Origin: Deferribacteres bacterium
GTDB lineage: Bacteria > Zhuqueibacterota > Zhuqueibacteria > Zhuqueibacterales > Geothermadaptataceae
Assembly: GCA_020633655.1 (NCBI GenBank)
Contig: JACKDF010000014.1
Location: 1 to 64,000 of the forward strand
Direction of reading: 5' to 3'
DNA: 64,000 nucleotides
Positions 27,583 through 38,400 of this stretch are shown here, piece after piece. How positions within the stretch are numbered: position 1 is the first letter of the stretch; every line of letters starts with the position of its first letter. The notes below the pieces were generated by a model that saw only the letters and a program-made list of their open reading frames with translations, ran no database searches and had not been told where the DNA came from. The translations under genes and the position numbers were made by a program.

Positions 27583-28266
27583 TTATACTAAAGTTTGTTT
27601 TAGAACTAACTCCTTTATTTTCCATAAAGCTAAGGACTTATCCCTGAAAATCCCATCTTTTTCGGTGCAATTTTCATTAACAATCAAAAGGGGTTTGGGA
27701 AAATTAAATGGTTTTTTTATAAGATTCAATGGACGCCAACCACCCGTCACTATGTCGTTGTTTTTTACTTCCCGAGTAAATGTCGTAGTCATTAAATATC
27801 TTGAATTACTTTTTTGAATGTTTGATAAAGCTTTCCAGATATCCATTGTTGAGAAGTGCACAAGACAATCACGGCAAAAAACCAGGTCCATTGTTTCTTG
27901 AATATCTTCAAGTATATTGAATTGCACGAAATTTATATTATTCCTTCTGTATTTTTGATTATTTCGGTCCACAATATCCTTGACGATATCACCACCCAGG
28001 TAAATATTACTGGATAGATTAATTTCTTTAAACCAATTAAAGTCTCCACATGGAATATCAAAAATAGTTTTTATACCCAATTCTCTGATAATCTTTGGTA
28101 TGACTTCAATAATAGTTTTTGTTTGAACCAATGACGAGCCAGAACCAGAAACTGATTCTTTTTCATGCCAAACATTTCTCTTTTCAATCTCTGAAAATAT
28201 TTCTTTTGCAGATTTGTTGAGGAATCTACTCCCATCTGAATAATCATAGAGTTTTGAACGATCCAT
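27583..28266 (-). CDS. Class I SAM-dependent methyltransferase
   Basis: A 227-residue Rossmann-like methyltransferase. The SAM-binding motif I is IKTIFDIPCGDFNWFKEI, motif II-like YLGGDIVKDIVDRN follows, and LVFCRDCLVHFS is the post-motif region. The substrate is unknown; such proteins often sit in polysaccharide clusters, but none is nearby. The gene is markedly more AT-rich than its neighbours (roughly one-third GC by eye), with many AAT/TTT/ATA codons. This suggests recent acquisition. It lies 28 bases downstream of the M3 peptidase stop on the same strand. Confidence 0.82.
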   Translation of the reverse strand: MDRSKLYDYSDGSRFLNKSAKEIFSEIEKRNVWHEKESVSGSGSSLVQTKTIIEVIPKIIRELGIKTIFDIPCGDFNWFKEINLSSNIYLGGDIVKDIVDRNNQKYRRNNINFVQFNILEDIQETMDLVFCRDCLVHFSTMDIWKALSNIQKSNSRYLMTTTFTREVKNNDIVTGGWRPLNLIKKPFNFPKPLLIVNENCTEKDGIFRDKSLALWKIKELVLKQTLV

Positions 28267-28294
28267 ATAATCTTATAATTTTTGGTATAATGCT

Positions 28295-30391
28295 TTATTC
28301 AAGCCCTCTCTTCTTCAGCAGTGGCGTAATTTCCGGTTCGCGGCCACGGAAATCGATATACATTTGCATGGCATCGTTGGTATCGCCACGGGAGAGTATA
28401 TTGTCGCGGAAGCTACGCGCTGTTTTGGCGTCGAAAATACCGTTCTCCTTGAATGCCTCGAAGGTATCCGCATCCAAAACCTCCGACCACAAGTAGCTAT
28501 AATATCCCGCGGAATAACCGCCAACGATATGACGAAAATAGGTGGTGCGGTAGCGGCTGATAATCTCAGGAATCAAGCCGATTTGCTCAAAAACGCCATT
28601 TTCAAATGTTGTCACATTGCGTTCGTTTTCCACTATTAATGTGTGCCATGCCATATCGAGATAAGATGCTGCCATGTATTCAACTGTGGCGAAACCCTGG
28701 TTGAATTGACCTGCTTTTTTGATTTTATCGATGAGTGCTTGCGGCATCACTTCCCCGGTTTTGTAGTGGAAGGCATAGAGTTTGAGCATTTCAGGCTCGA
28801 GTACCCAGTTTTCCATGACCTGTGAGGGGAATTCGACGAAATCACGCGGCACATTGGTTCCGGAAATGGATGGATAGGTACAGTCGGAGAGCAAGCCGTG
28901 CAGTGCGTGACCGAACTCGTGAAACAAGGTTGCTGCTTCATCCAGGCTGAGCAGGCTCGGTGTGTCTGCCGTCGGTTTGGTAAAATTGCCAACGTTGGTG
29001 ATGATCGGTAATATACGCTCGCCACCAATATTGCTTTGGGAACGGAACTCATTCATCCAGGCACCACCGCGTTTATTGTTGCGGTAAAACCAGTCGGAGA
29101 GATAAACACCGATCATTTCGCCGTTTTCATCTTTCACAACATAGGTTTTTACTTCCGGGTGATATTTCGGAATATCGTTTTGCTCTTCGAAGGAAATGCC
29201 ATAGAGTTTATTTGCAAGAATAAACGTGCCTTTGATGACGTTTTCAATTTGATAATAATTCCGTATTTCATCTTCGTCGAGTTCGTATTCCTTCTGACGG
29301 ATTTTCTCTGCATAGTACCACCAATCCCAGGATGCCAGTTTGAAGTCGCCACCCTCAGCGTCGATCATTTTCTGCATCATGGCGCGTTCCTGTTTTGCTT
29401 TTTTCAGAGCAGGCGGCCAGACTTTATCCAACAGGTTATAGACATTTTGTGGTGTTTTCGCCATGGATTCTTCGAGAACGAAGTCGGCGTGGGTTTTATA
29501 GCCAAGCAAATTGGCTTTGCGAACCCGAAGATTGGCAATGTCGTTAAAAATTTGTTTGTTATCGAATTCATCATTGTTGTCACCACGATTGATGTAGCCT
29601 TTGTAAAGTTTTTCCCGTAAGTCCCGGCGATCGGAATACTGAATGAAGGGAATTAAACTCGGTTTGTGCAAGGTGAACAGCCATTTGCCTTCATAGCCTT
29701 TCTCCGTCGCAGCTTCGGCAGCAGCGGCTTTTACACCCTCCGGCAGGCCGCCCAGGTCAGTCTCTTCCAGAACCAATTCAAAATTATTGTCTTCCTGCAG
29801 AACATTGTCGCTGAACTTCACCGTCAGCATGGAAAGTTCTTCGTTGATTTTGCGCAATTCGGTTTTTGCTTCTTCATTAAGATTAGCACCACCGCGGATA
29901 AAACCTTTGTAATCATTTTCCAGCAAACGCAGTTGTTCACCGGTTAAGCCAAGCTCATCGCGCTGTTCGTAGAGAATTTTTACCCGTTTGAAAAGTTGTG
30001 GATTGAGCTGGATGTCGTCATTGTGTGCCGACAGCAGCGGACTGATTTCCCGTCGGATGTCCTGTTTAGCGTCATTGGTATTGGCTGAAACCAGGTTGAA
30101 AAAAACGTTCGATACCTTGGTGAGCAGCTCCCCCGATTTTTCCATTGCTTCGATCGTGTTTGCAAAGGTCGGCGCTTCGGGATTGCCGGCAATCTTTTTG
30201 ATCTCGGCCAAATGGTCCTGCATGCCTTTTTGAAATGCGGGCATGTAGTGTGCATCTTCGATCAGGGCAAAAGGCGGTACACCATACGGTGTTGTCCATT
30301 TTTGAAAAAATGGATTCTCATCGGCGGTTTTTGTTGTGCAGGCAGCCATGAGCAGCACTCCTGTAAATAAAATTGCACCTGTTTTACGCAT
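28295..30391 (-). CDS. M3-family metallopeptidase lipoprotein (Dcp/OpdA-like)
   Basis: A 698-residue zinc peptidase of family M3, which trims short peptides. The zinc-binding HEFGH is at residues 491-495 in LFHEFGHALHGLLSD; the third ligand is expected in the following helix (FPSQVMENWVLEP). The N-terminus is a lipoprotein signal (GVLLMAACTTK, lipobox LMAAC), so it acts at the membrane in the periplasm rather than in the cytosol. The start at 30391 is fixed by GGAGGA immediately upstream and the signal peptide; the reading frame is open for 51 more codons. Likely a peptidyl-dipeptidase. Confidence 0.93.
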   Translation of the reverse strand: MRKTGAILFTGVLLMAACTTKTADENPFFQKWTTPYGVPPFALIEDAHYMPAFQKGMQDHLAEIKKIAGNPEAPTFANTIEAMEKSGELLTKVSNVFFNLVSANTNDAKQDIRREISPLLSAHNDDIQLNPQLFKRVKILYEQRDELGLTGEQLRLLENDYKGFIRGGANLNEEAKTELRKINEELSMLTVKFSDNVLQEDNNFELVLEETDLGGLPEGVKAAAAEAATEKGYEGKWLFTLHKPSLIPFIQYSDRRDLREKLYKGYINRGDNNDEFDNKQIFNDIANLRVRKANLLGYKTHADFVLEESMAKTPQNVYNLLDKVWPPALKKAKQERAMMQKMIDAEGGDFKLASWDWWYYAEKIRQKEYELDEDEIRNYYQIENVIKGTFILANKLYGISFEEQNDIPKYHPEVKTYVVKDENGEMIGVYLSDWFYRNNKRGGAWMNEFRSQSNIGGERILPIITNVGNFTKPTADTPSLLSLDEAATLFHEFGHALHGLLSDCTYPSISGTNVPRDFVEFPSQVMENWVLEPEMLKLYAFHYKTGEVMPQALIDKIKKAGQFNQGFATVEYMAASYLDMAWHTLIVENERNVTTFENGVFEQIGLIPEIISRYRTTYFRHIVGGYSAGYYSYLWSEVLDADTFEAFKENGIFDAKTARSFRDNILSRGDTNDAMQMYIDFRGREPEITPLLKKRGLE

Positions 30392-30577
30392 CTTTCCTCC
30401 ATTTATTTGTGGTAGTTGCGTTTGTATAGTTAGAAGTTTCTGGTTCGGTTCATGACCAAAACCATTGTTATTACGCAGGAAAAAATAATCGAAAAGATAA
30501 GCAATTTTGCAGATTATTGCCTGAATTATTTCACAAGAGCGCATCTTTTTTTCATAAAAATTGTGTGCTTCTCATTG

Positions 30578-30756
30578 AACCTGCTTTTATTCATCAACAC
30601 CACGATTAGGGGCCGAGTCAAAACATGTAACGCGACATTCATGTCGCTCATTTTTGAGCTTAAACTTACGACATAAATGTCGAGTTACGGCCATTAAATC
30701 ATGTTTTGACTCAGCCCCCATCGTTTACTTTGAGCATTGCATGAATAAAGCAGGTT
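30578..30756. mobile_element. MITE-like nested palindromic element, copy 1
   Basis: Outer inverted arms AACCTGCTTTTATTCAT (30578-30594) / ATGAATAAAGCAGGTT (30741-30756). Inside them are inner arms GGGGCCGAGTCAAAACATG (30609-30627) / CATGTTTTGACTCAGCCCC (30700-30718). The core contains a third dyad (GTAACGCGACATTCATGTCG against CGACATAAATGTCGAGTTAC). No ORF. A second copy is at 49457-49630. It fills most of the gap between the M3 peptidase and the DUF1207 gene. Confidence 0.8.
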
Positions 30757-30879
30757 AAGTCAATAATATGAAACTTCTGCGCAATAGGATAGAAGACAGG
30801 ATGCACAGAGGTTTGCTTGCTTGTCAGGAAATGTCAGGGTTACCTCAGTTTTGCTAAAATTAATGTTAAGGAGGCCACG

Positions 30880-31935
30880 ATGCGCGCTTTTTCGGTATTT
30901 TTAGCACTGTTTCTTTTATTGACCACAGCAATCACTGCACAACCATCGATGGAGACTTTGCGATCCCGCAGTTATTTTCTAAAAGATTTCCAGTATTATA
31001 AACCGATGCTCGCGGATATTCGTACACCGCATAACCATAGCCGTTTCTACATTGCTGATGCGGTGCCTTTCACCAACAATGATGACGGTCGCGATGACAG
31101 CGACCACATTTTCTTTGATCCGAGTTACGGAGAGTACTTTCCTTTTCTTGGTTTTAATTTCGCCGACGAAAATTCGAGTGAGGCCATGATTTTGCCCGGT
31201 CTTGCCCTGTTCATTTCCGGAAGCGCCCATATGGTGCTGGATTTTATGACAGTCTCCAACGATATCATCAATACCGATTATCGTGTTGGCACCGGGATAG
31301 CGCTGCGCTTTCCATTTGTTCAGAAACTGAGTATGCGGTATCGCTTCTTTCACGAGAGCACCCACCTCGGCGATGAATACACGCTCTCCGCTTCCCTTGA
31401 TGCGGCTTTTCGGCGTTACAATGTGAGCTATGAAGCCCACGAGTTGTATTTGGCTGTCGATCATTACATCAGCACTGCCAGCCACTGGGGCACCCTGAGT
31501 TACACCCGCGTTTACGGTGGGAATCGCTGGCTGAGTGATGATGCTTTTCCCGGTTATACAGGTACTTATGTCCATGCCGCGCCGCTGCTGCTTGCAAAGA
31601 AAAATGAACTGGAAACCGGTGCGGAATTCGTGCTTCTTGGCTGGAAAAATCCCGACGACAATCCCGGATGGGGCTGGCTGAGAAAACTGTTGGCGCCGCA
31701 GTACATTTTTGCTGCTGCTGATATGCAGAAACACAACAAATATGCCCTGGTCGATCCGGAGCAGGTGTGGTCGACAAATATCGTACTGGGGATAATTTAC
31801 GGCAAATACTTTGCCCTGCAGAGCCAGCGCACGGTTCGCTGGCAGCTTAATTATTACGATGGTATCAATCCGCACGGCCAGTTTCGTTCGCAGGATTTGC
31901 AATACATCGGACTGGATTATATCATTGATTTCTAA
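30880..31935 (+). CDS. DUF1207-family outer-membrane or periplasmic protein
   Basis: A 351-residue exported protein. The signal peptide is MRAFSVFLALFLLLTTAITA. The body matches the DUF1207 pattern: LADIRTPHNHSRFYIAD near the N-terminus, RFFHESTHLGDEY in the middle and YEAHELYLAVDHY after it. Amphipathic strands and a terminal Phe (YIIDF) suggest an outer-membrane barrel. The ATG at 30880 is preferred to 30817 because AAGGAGG (30868-30874) lies five bases before it. Function of the family is unknown. It is monocistronic, with a stem ending in T5 at 31941-32026. Confidence 0.85.
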   Translation: MRAFSVFLALFLLLTTAITAQPSMETLRSRSYFLKDFQYYKPMLADIRTPHNHSRFYIADAVPFTNNDDGRDDSDHIFFDPSYGEYFPFLGFNFADENSSEAMILPGLALFISGSAHMVLDFMTVSNDIINTDYRVGTGIALRFPFVQKLSMRYRFFHESTHLGDEYTLSASLDAAFRRYNVSYEAHELYLAVDHYISTASHWGTLSYTRVYGGNRWLSDDAFPGYTGTYVHAAPLLLAKKNELETGAEFVLLGWKNPDDNPGWGWLRKLLAPQYIFAAADMQKHNKYALVDPEQVWSTNIVLGIIYGKYFALQSQRTVRWQLNYYDGINPHGQFRSQDLQYIGLDYIIDF

Positions 31936-31940
31936 TACAG

Positions 31941-32026
31941 AAAAGTGCGACGCACATTAACACCTGGCAATCTCAAACTGCCGAATTTCAGCGTAAACAG
32001 CAACAGGCGAGTGCGGAGCACTTTTT
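31941..32026 (+). terminator. Long-loop terminator-like stem after the DUF1207 gene
   Basis: AAAAGTGC...CGCAC (31941-31953) pairs with GTGCG...GCACTTTT ending at 32025, followed by T. The loop is about 57 bases. The position just after the stop supports termination. Confidence 0.45.
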
Positions 32027-32407
32027 AATTACCCATTTTGATTGGTCTTATTTTTTTCACTCAAAAACCTTCTTTTTCTTTTCCTCGATTGCACTGCCTT
32101 GCCTGTACATGCTCTATAAATTTGCTGCAGTATAAATCTGCTCAAATAACAGAGACAAGGCCAGGGAAAGGGGCCCCATGATCACCGCTTTGTATTCGAT
32201 TCCGCTCATACAAAGCAGTGCCTACGATCATTTTTAAACATGAAAACTTCATAGTTTTTCCGCAAGGATGCATCATTTTTGATGAATAATGCTTTGTCGT
32301 TCTTTTTCGAAATTATTCGGAACTTAAATGCGACAACTGAGCTTTTTGTGCAGAAGTAATGAATCTTTGGATAACGCAAAACGCGTTGGTTAATATGGAG
32401 TCGAAAC
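32027..32407. other. Intergenic region before the giant secreted protein
   Basis: Contains one hairpin, CACCGCTTTGTAT / ATACAAAGCAGTG (32183-32195 / 32208-32220, one mismatch). This is the presumed promoter region of the giant gene; no operator or RNA gene is evident. Confidence 0.4.
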
Positions 32408-35400
32408 ATGCCTCAGAGAGGAAATCTTCGTTATTTAATATCCCTCGTTCTTTTTGTTCTTCCTTTTTTCATGCTACAAGGCCAATCCCTGGATACTACA
32501 GGGACGCAGTGGTCACCATACATTGAATGGCACCTTATAAATTCCACATTCACGGGCAATCCTTTTGATCTCATCTCCCGTGTCCAATTCACCCATGAGG
32601 CAACGGGTGAAACACACTCTACTGCGATGTTTTATCATGGGGATAGTACATGGAGTTTTCGTTTTTCCGCAACACAAACAGGAATCTGGAATATTACGAC
32701 CACAAGTGAGGATCCAGATCTGGATGGGAAAACCGGAATTGTCGAAATAAGCGCAAATCCTAACAAAAAAGTGCATGGTTTCTTAAAAAATTTCAATAAC
32801 AAATGGGGATGGCAAGGCACGGAAACCGCTTTCGTGCCCCAGCTTATCATGGCCAATAATCTTAAAACGTATCACGAAAATCCACGATTAATTGACAGTG
32901 ACATCACTGAATTCATACAGGAACATGGATTTAATGGATTTCATATTGATGTCATAGGTGGCTATTGGTTTGATATACTAAAAAGTGATGAAATCGTCGA
33001 TCCTGCTGCCTCCGATCCCGATTTGAATTCATTCGAAACGCTCGAACAAATTATTTCAGCCGTTCATGCAGCGGGCGGAATGACACACGTATGGGTTTGG
33101 GGTGATAGTTCGCGTGAACAGACGCCTAACACGCTTGCAGGTGGAATAAATGGAATCGTCGATCAACGATTGCAGCGGTATATTGCAGCTCGATTGGGGC
33201 CGATTCCAGGTTGGACAATGGGCTATGGTTATGATTTGTATGAGTGGGTGAGTGGCTCGCAATTGCGTACGTGGCATGATTACCTGCAAGAGCAATTTGG
33301 TTGGCACCATTTTCTTGGCGCAAGGGCTGCCGGTCCGCAAACCGGCATAGACCATTCCCCGTGGGACTCATGGCATCTTCCACTGGATTACGCAGGATAT
33401 GAACACCACAAGCCAGATTATGCGGTTTACGAAGCTGCACTGCTGGCGAACCCAACAAAACCTGTTTTTTCTGAAGACCGCTTTCGAATTCGTGATGAAG
33501 GTAATATTAAGGATTACGACGAAATAGAAACCCGCAGGGGACTCTGGTTATCAACAATGGCGGGAGGTGCAGCCAATATCTGGGGCAATCTATTACCAAG
33601 CAATAATCCACCATCCAAACCATATTTCAACAAGAATTGGATCAAAACTTACGATCGCTTTTTACATCAGTACAATCGATTTTTGCCGGAGATGACACGT
33701 GACAACACTTTATCAAGCGGACTGGTATTACGAAATGGCAGTTCACATTTTATCGTTTATGGCGAAGATACGGATTCCGTTACCGTTGATTTGAGTACAA
33801 TGAACAGCACACAAAAAGCAATTGCAGTGGATACACGTAAGCCATACTCCGAGGTCGATCTTGGTACCCTTGCTGCAGAAAATCAGCTTTTGATGCTTCC
33901 GGAAAACTCTGATTGGGCAATTGCAATCGGCGAGTACAATGTAACAGGTGATGTCGTCGCACCAATTTTATCTGAAATTACGGTTTTGGCAACGACACCA
34001 AATTCTGCCCGCATTGAATGGAAGACCAATGAAAGTGCAGATTCAAAGGTAGAATATGGAACGAACGAATCTTTGGGTACAACAGCACCACTACTATCTG
34101 CCTTTGTAACAAGCCATGCTGTAGAACTCAATGGTTTATTGGCAAACACGCTGTATTATTTTCAAATCTTCTCGAAAGACGAAGCGGGTAATGAAGTCAT
34201 TTCACCACTCCAAGCTTTCACAACCCAGCAGGTACTACTCGGCGATTACAAAAATTTGGCAAATACAGCAACCGCAAGCGCAAGTCACGAGACCAGCAAA
34301 TATAGTCAGGTCGCAGCAAGTGCCATCGATGGAAAGCTTGTTTCACAGGGGAACTACAAAAATGAGTGGGTTGAAAATGCGAATACCAGTGTCGGTGTTT
34401 GGCTGCAGTTGGATTTCGCTGAGGACGTAACAATTGATAGAGTTGTTCTTTACGATCGTAGTTACACGAGTGAATGGATTCAAGCATTCACGCTGGAATT
34501 CAGCGATGGCTCAAAAGTCCTCTATCATGGCGTAAATGATGCGTTGAATAACGACGGTTCCGCCAAAGCGTATAATTTCACCTCACGCACGGTACATTCA
34601 CTGAAATTTATTATCGATGGGGTGAGCGCAACAAGCAACGATGTGGGACTCCAGGAAATTGAAGTATGGGGACAAGTCGGAGCGGCGGCGCAGGATGTGA
34701 CCGAACCTGTTATTTCCAATGTGCAATCCAGCCCCGGTTCTGATAAAGCTGTCATAAGTTGGGAAACCGATGAGCCCGCGGATAGCGAGGTTGAATATGG
34801 ACCTACCGGGTTATATGGGCAAACAATACCCATAGATAGCAATTTAACACAATTCCATACCATGACATTAGGGAACTTGACTCCAGGTGAAACCTATCAT
34901 TTCAGGGTAAAATCGCGCGACCAGGCAGGCAATCTGGCCACCAGTTCAGATTATAGTTTCTTGCTGCACACGGTAACAAATTCCCTGTCGTTCTCTGATA
35001 TTACTTTAACTGCCGGCGCAGCAGGACACAATGGGCAGGCAGAAGTCGGGGGCCATTCTGCAGTATGGGCAGACATCGATGGCAATAATTTGCCGGATTT
35101 GTATGTAACCTATCTTTTTGAAGATCCAGTTGGTGACGTGCTATTTTATAATAATGGGGATGCCACGTTTTCCGATGAAAGCATTGCCCGCGGACTCGAT
35201 GATTTCGACGGTGGTTCGCATGGCGCCGTTTTCGCTGATCTGGATAACGATGGTGATTTCGACTTGTTCAATGGCACCACCGATGGCTCACCCGGGATTT
35301 CAGGTTGGAATAACATTTTCATGAATGATGGAAAAGGTTATTTCACTGACGTTACTGCTAATAGCGGCATTCCTGATCAGGACTGGGAAACACGCGCAGT

Positions 35401-38400
35401 AGTTGCTTTCGATTGGGACAACGATGGCGATCTCGATTTATTAGGCGTCAATAATTATTTGGGTACGGATGATCCCACCGGAGAAAAAAATGAAGTCTTC
35501 CGGAATGAGGGCAATATGCATTTTACCCCTGTGCTCACAGGTGCTCTTGTTGATGCACCAATGGGGCAAGGATGTATTGCCACAGATTTTGACAATGACA
35601 GCGATGTCGATATTCTGGCAGCAAACCGGACAGGTCCGCTGAACATTTTGAAAAATGATGGTCGTGGCACTTTTAAACAAATCACACCAGAAAGTATTGG
35701 TATCCAGCACCAGGCGAAAGACGGCGTTACCTCGGCGGATATTGACAATGATGGCGACCTGGATTTGTTGCTCGCCAGTGATGATGAAGGCGTTATTTAC
35801 CGCAACAACGGCGATGGGACATTTTCGTGGGTACAAAGTTTTACAGCAACCGATGGTTATATGGGTGCGTTTGCAGATTTCGATAATGATGGAGATAACG
35901 ATCTTATTTTTGCCGGAGATGATATCTGTTATTTAAATGATGGAACCGGTTTGTTTTCTCCTGGCCCGGGTATACCTGTTGAGGGAATTAATGATCCACG
36001 TGCAATCGGTGTAGCGGATATAGATAACGACGGTGACCTTGATTTTGCAATCGGTGTTAAAAAATCACGTAATTATTTAATTCGGAATAATTCAAGTGGG
36101 ATGAATTATGTTAAAATCAAGCTACTCTCCCCACAAAATCAAATGGGAGCATTTGGTGCCAAAGTAAGCATACGTGCTAACGGTGAATTAATTGCATTTC
36201 GTGAGGCGGGGAGTACATTTGGATATTTGGGGCAAAATGATCCTCTGATGACTATCGGTATTGGTGAGCATGGGAGTGTCGATATAGAAGTGCAATTTCT
36301 GGATGGGTCCTCAATTTTAAAGGAAAATGTTCAGGCAAATTCTCAGGTATTTATCGATGGGGTCACCGCAGATGTAATTCCGCCTTTCATTTCTCAAGTA
36401 ATTATTGAAAATATCACGCAAAACTCGGCAACCATCACCTGGGTGACGAATGAAATCGCTACTTCCCGGTTAAAATATGGATTGGATTCACTTTACACCA
36501 GTACGACGCAGGAAACCAGCGTGTACGTAACTGAACATGCTGTTCTGCTAAATGAATTGCAGCCCGACACAGATTACCATTTTCGTGCTGTTTCGCTCGA
36601 CAAAGCCGGGAACACGGCAGAAAGTACGGATTTCACTTTTCATACTGTTTCACCGCCGCCTCCGGACACAACAGCACCTGTGATTTCAACTGTACAGGCC
36701 ATTTCCATTACAGAAAATTCTGCACAGATTCAGTGGCAAACCGACGAAGGTGCGGATTCACAAGTAGAATTCGGATTGACGGATTCTTTGGGAACATTTA
36801 CCACAGTGGAATTAGCACAAGTCACCAGTCATAATATGGCTTTAGTACAACTCACTGCTGGAACTATTTATCACTTTAAAGTCTATTCAAAAGATGAAGC
36901 CGGGAATCAAGCAGCATCCGCTGTCTATACGTTTTCTACCATAACAAAACCTGCCGGCGAATATAAAAATCTTACCGATATGGCAGATGCGAATGCCAGC
37001 CATGAGACCAGTCAATACGGTCAGGTGGCTGCCAGTGCCATCGATGGTTTACTGGTATCACAGGGCACTTATAAAAATGAATGGGTAGAAAATGCAAAAG
37101 GAGCGGCAGGTGTCTGGTTGCAGCTCAATTTTGCAGAAGAAGTGACAGTCGATAAAATTGTGCTTTATGATCGTAGTTACACCAGTGAATGGATTGAAAA
37201 ATTCACTCTGGAATTTAGTGATGGTTCGAATCTCGTCTATCACGATGCGGGAGATGCCTTGAACAACAATGGAACCGCCACGACTTACGAATTCCCCTCG
37301 CGTACAATGACCTCTTTAAAATTCATCATCGACGGTGTGAGTGCAACGAGTAATGATGTCGGCTTGCAGGAAATAGAAGTATGGGGATATGTCGGCGGTG
37401 GAACACCCGACACCACCCCGCCTGCGATATCCGCCGTGGAGGCGGTTTCCCTCACCAGCAATTCCGCGCAGATTCAGTGGCAAACGGACGAAGTTTCGGA
37501 TTCGCAAGTTGAATACGGTTTGACGAACTCCCTCGGTACACTCACAGAATTGCAAACATCCCCCGTTACAAATCATGAGGTGCAGGTAGCAGGTTTGTCG
37601 GACAGCACAGTCTATTATTTTAAAGTCTATTCGAAGGATAGCGCAGGCAACACAGCCTTTTCAGCGGTGCTGAATTTTCAAACGGAAGCGTTGCCACCAC
37701 CCGATACGACAGCACCTGTGATTTCCGCTGTGCAAGCCGTTTCGGTAACGGAAAATTCAGCGCATATTCTATGGCAGACCGACGAAGTTTCGGATTCACA
37801 AGTTGAGTTTGGATTGACCGATTCACTGGGTACATTCACTGCCCTGCAGGCAACACAAGTGTCAAGTCATGAGGTCACGTTGACGCAATTGGCTCCAAGT
37901 ACAAATTATCGATTCAAAGTCTATTCAAAAGATGAGACCGGGAATCAAGCAGAATCGGCAATTTACAGTTTTCAAACAGCGCAAATCGTTGTGAATCCCG
38001 GTCCAATGCATTTCACTGACATATCTCTGCCCGCCGGCGCTGAAACACCTTCGGGACCTGAGGGATACGGCCACGGCGTTGCCGGAGCAGATTACAACAA
38101 CGATGGTTTTATCGATATTTTTGTCAGTAATTATGATACTTCAAATGCACTACTCATCAATAATCAGGATGGAACCTTCAGTGACCAGGCGGTAAATTGG
38201 TCTGTAACCGGTGAAATAACCTGGAATGATCGTGGCGTGTGTGCGGCAGATTATAATAACGATCAAAATATTGATATTTATCAGAATATTTCAGGTCAAA
38301 GCAGCGTGTGTTTTAAAAATGATGGATCAGCGCATTTCTCCAATATCTCCAGTAGTATTGGAATTTTTGATCCCGGTCAGGCACAAGCAGCTGCGTGGGC

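Noticed and set aside
29036..29620. 194-codon plus-strand open frame
   Set aside because: Antisense to the well-supported M3 peptidase coding region.
30979..31902. 307-codon open frame on the minus strand
   Set aside because: Antisense to the DUF1207 gene, which has a signal peptide and strong ribosome site; no recognisable domain in the shadow frame.
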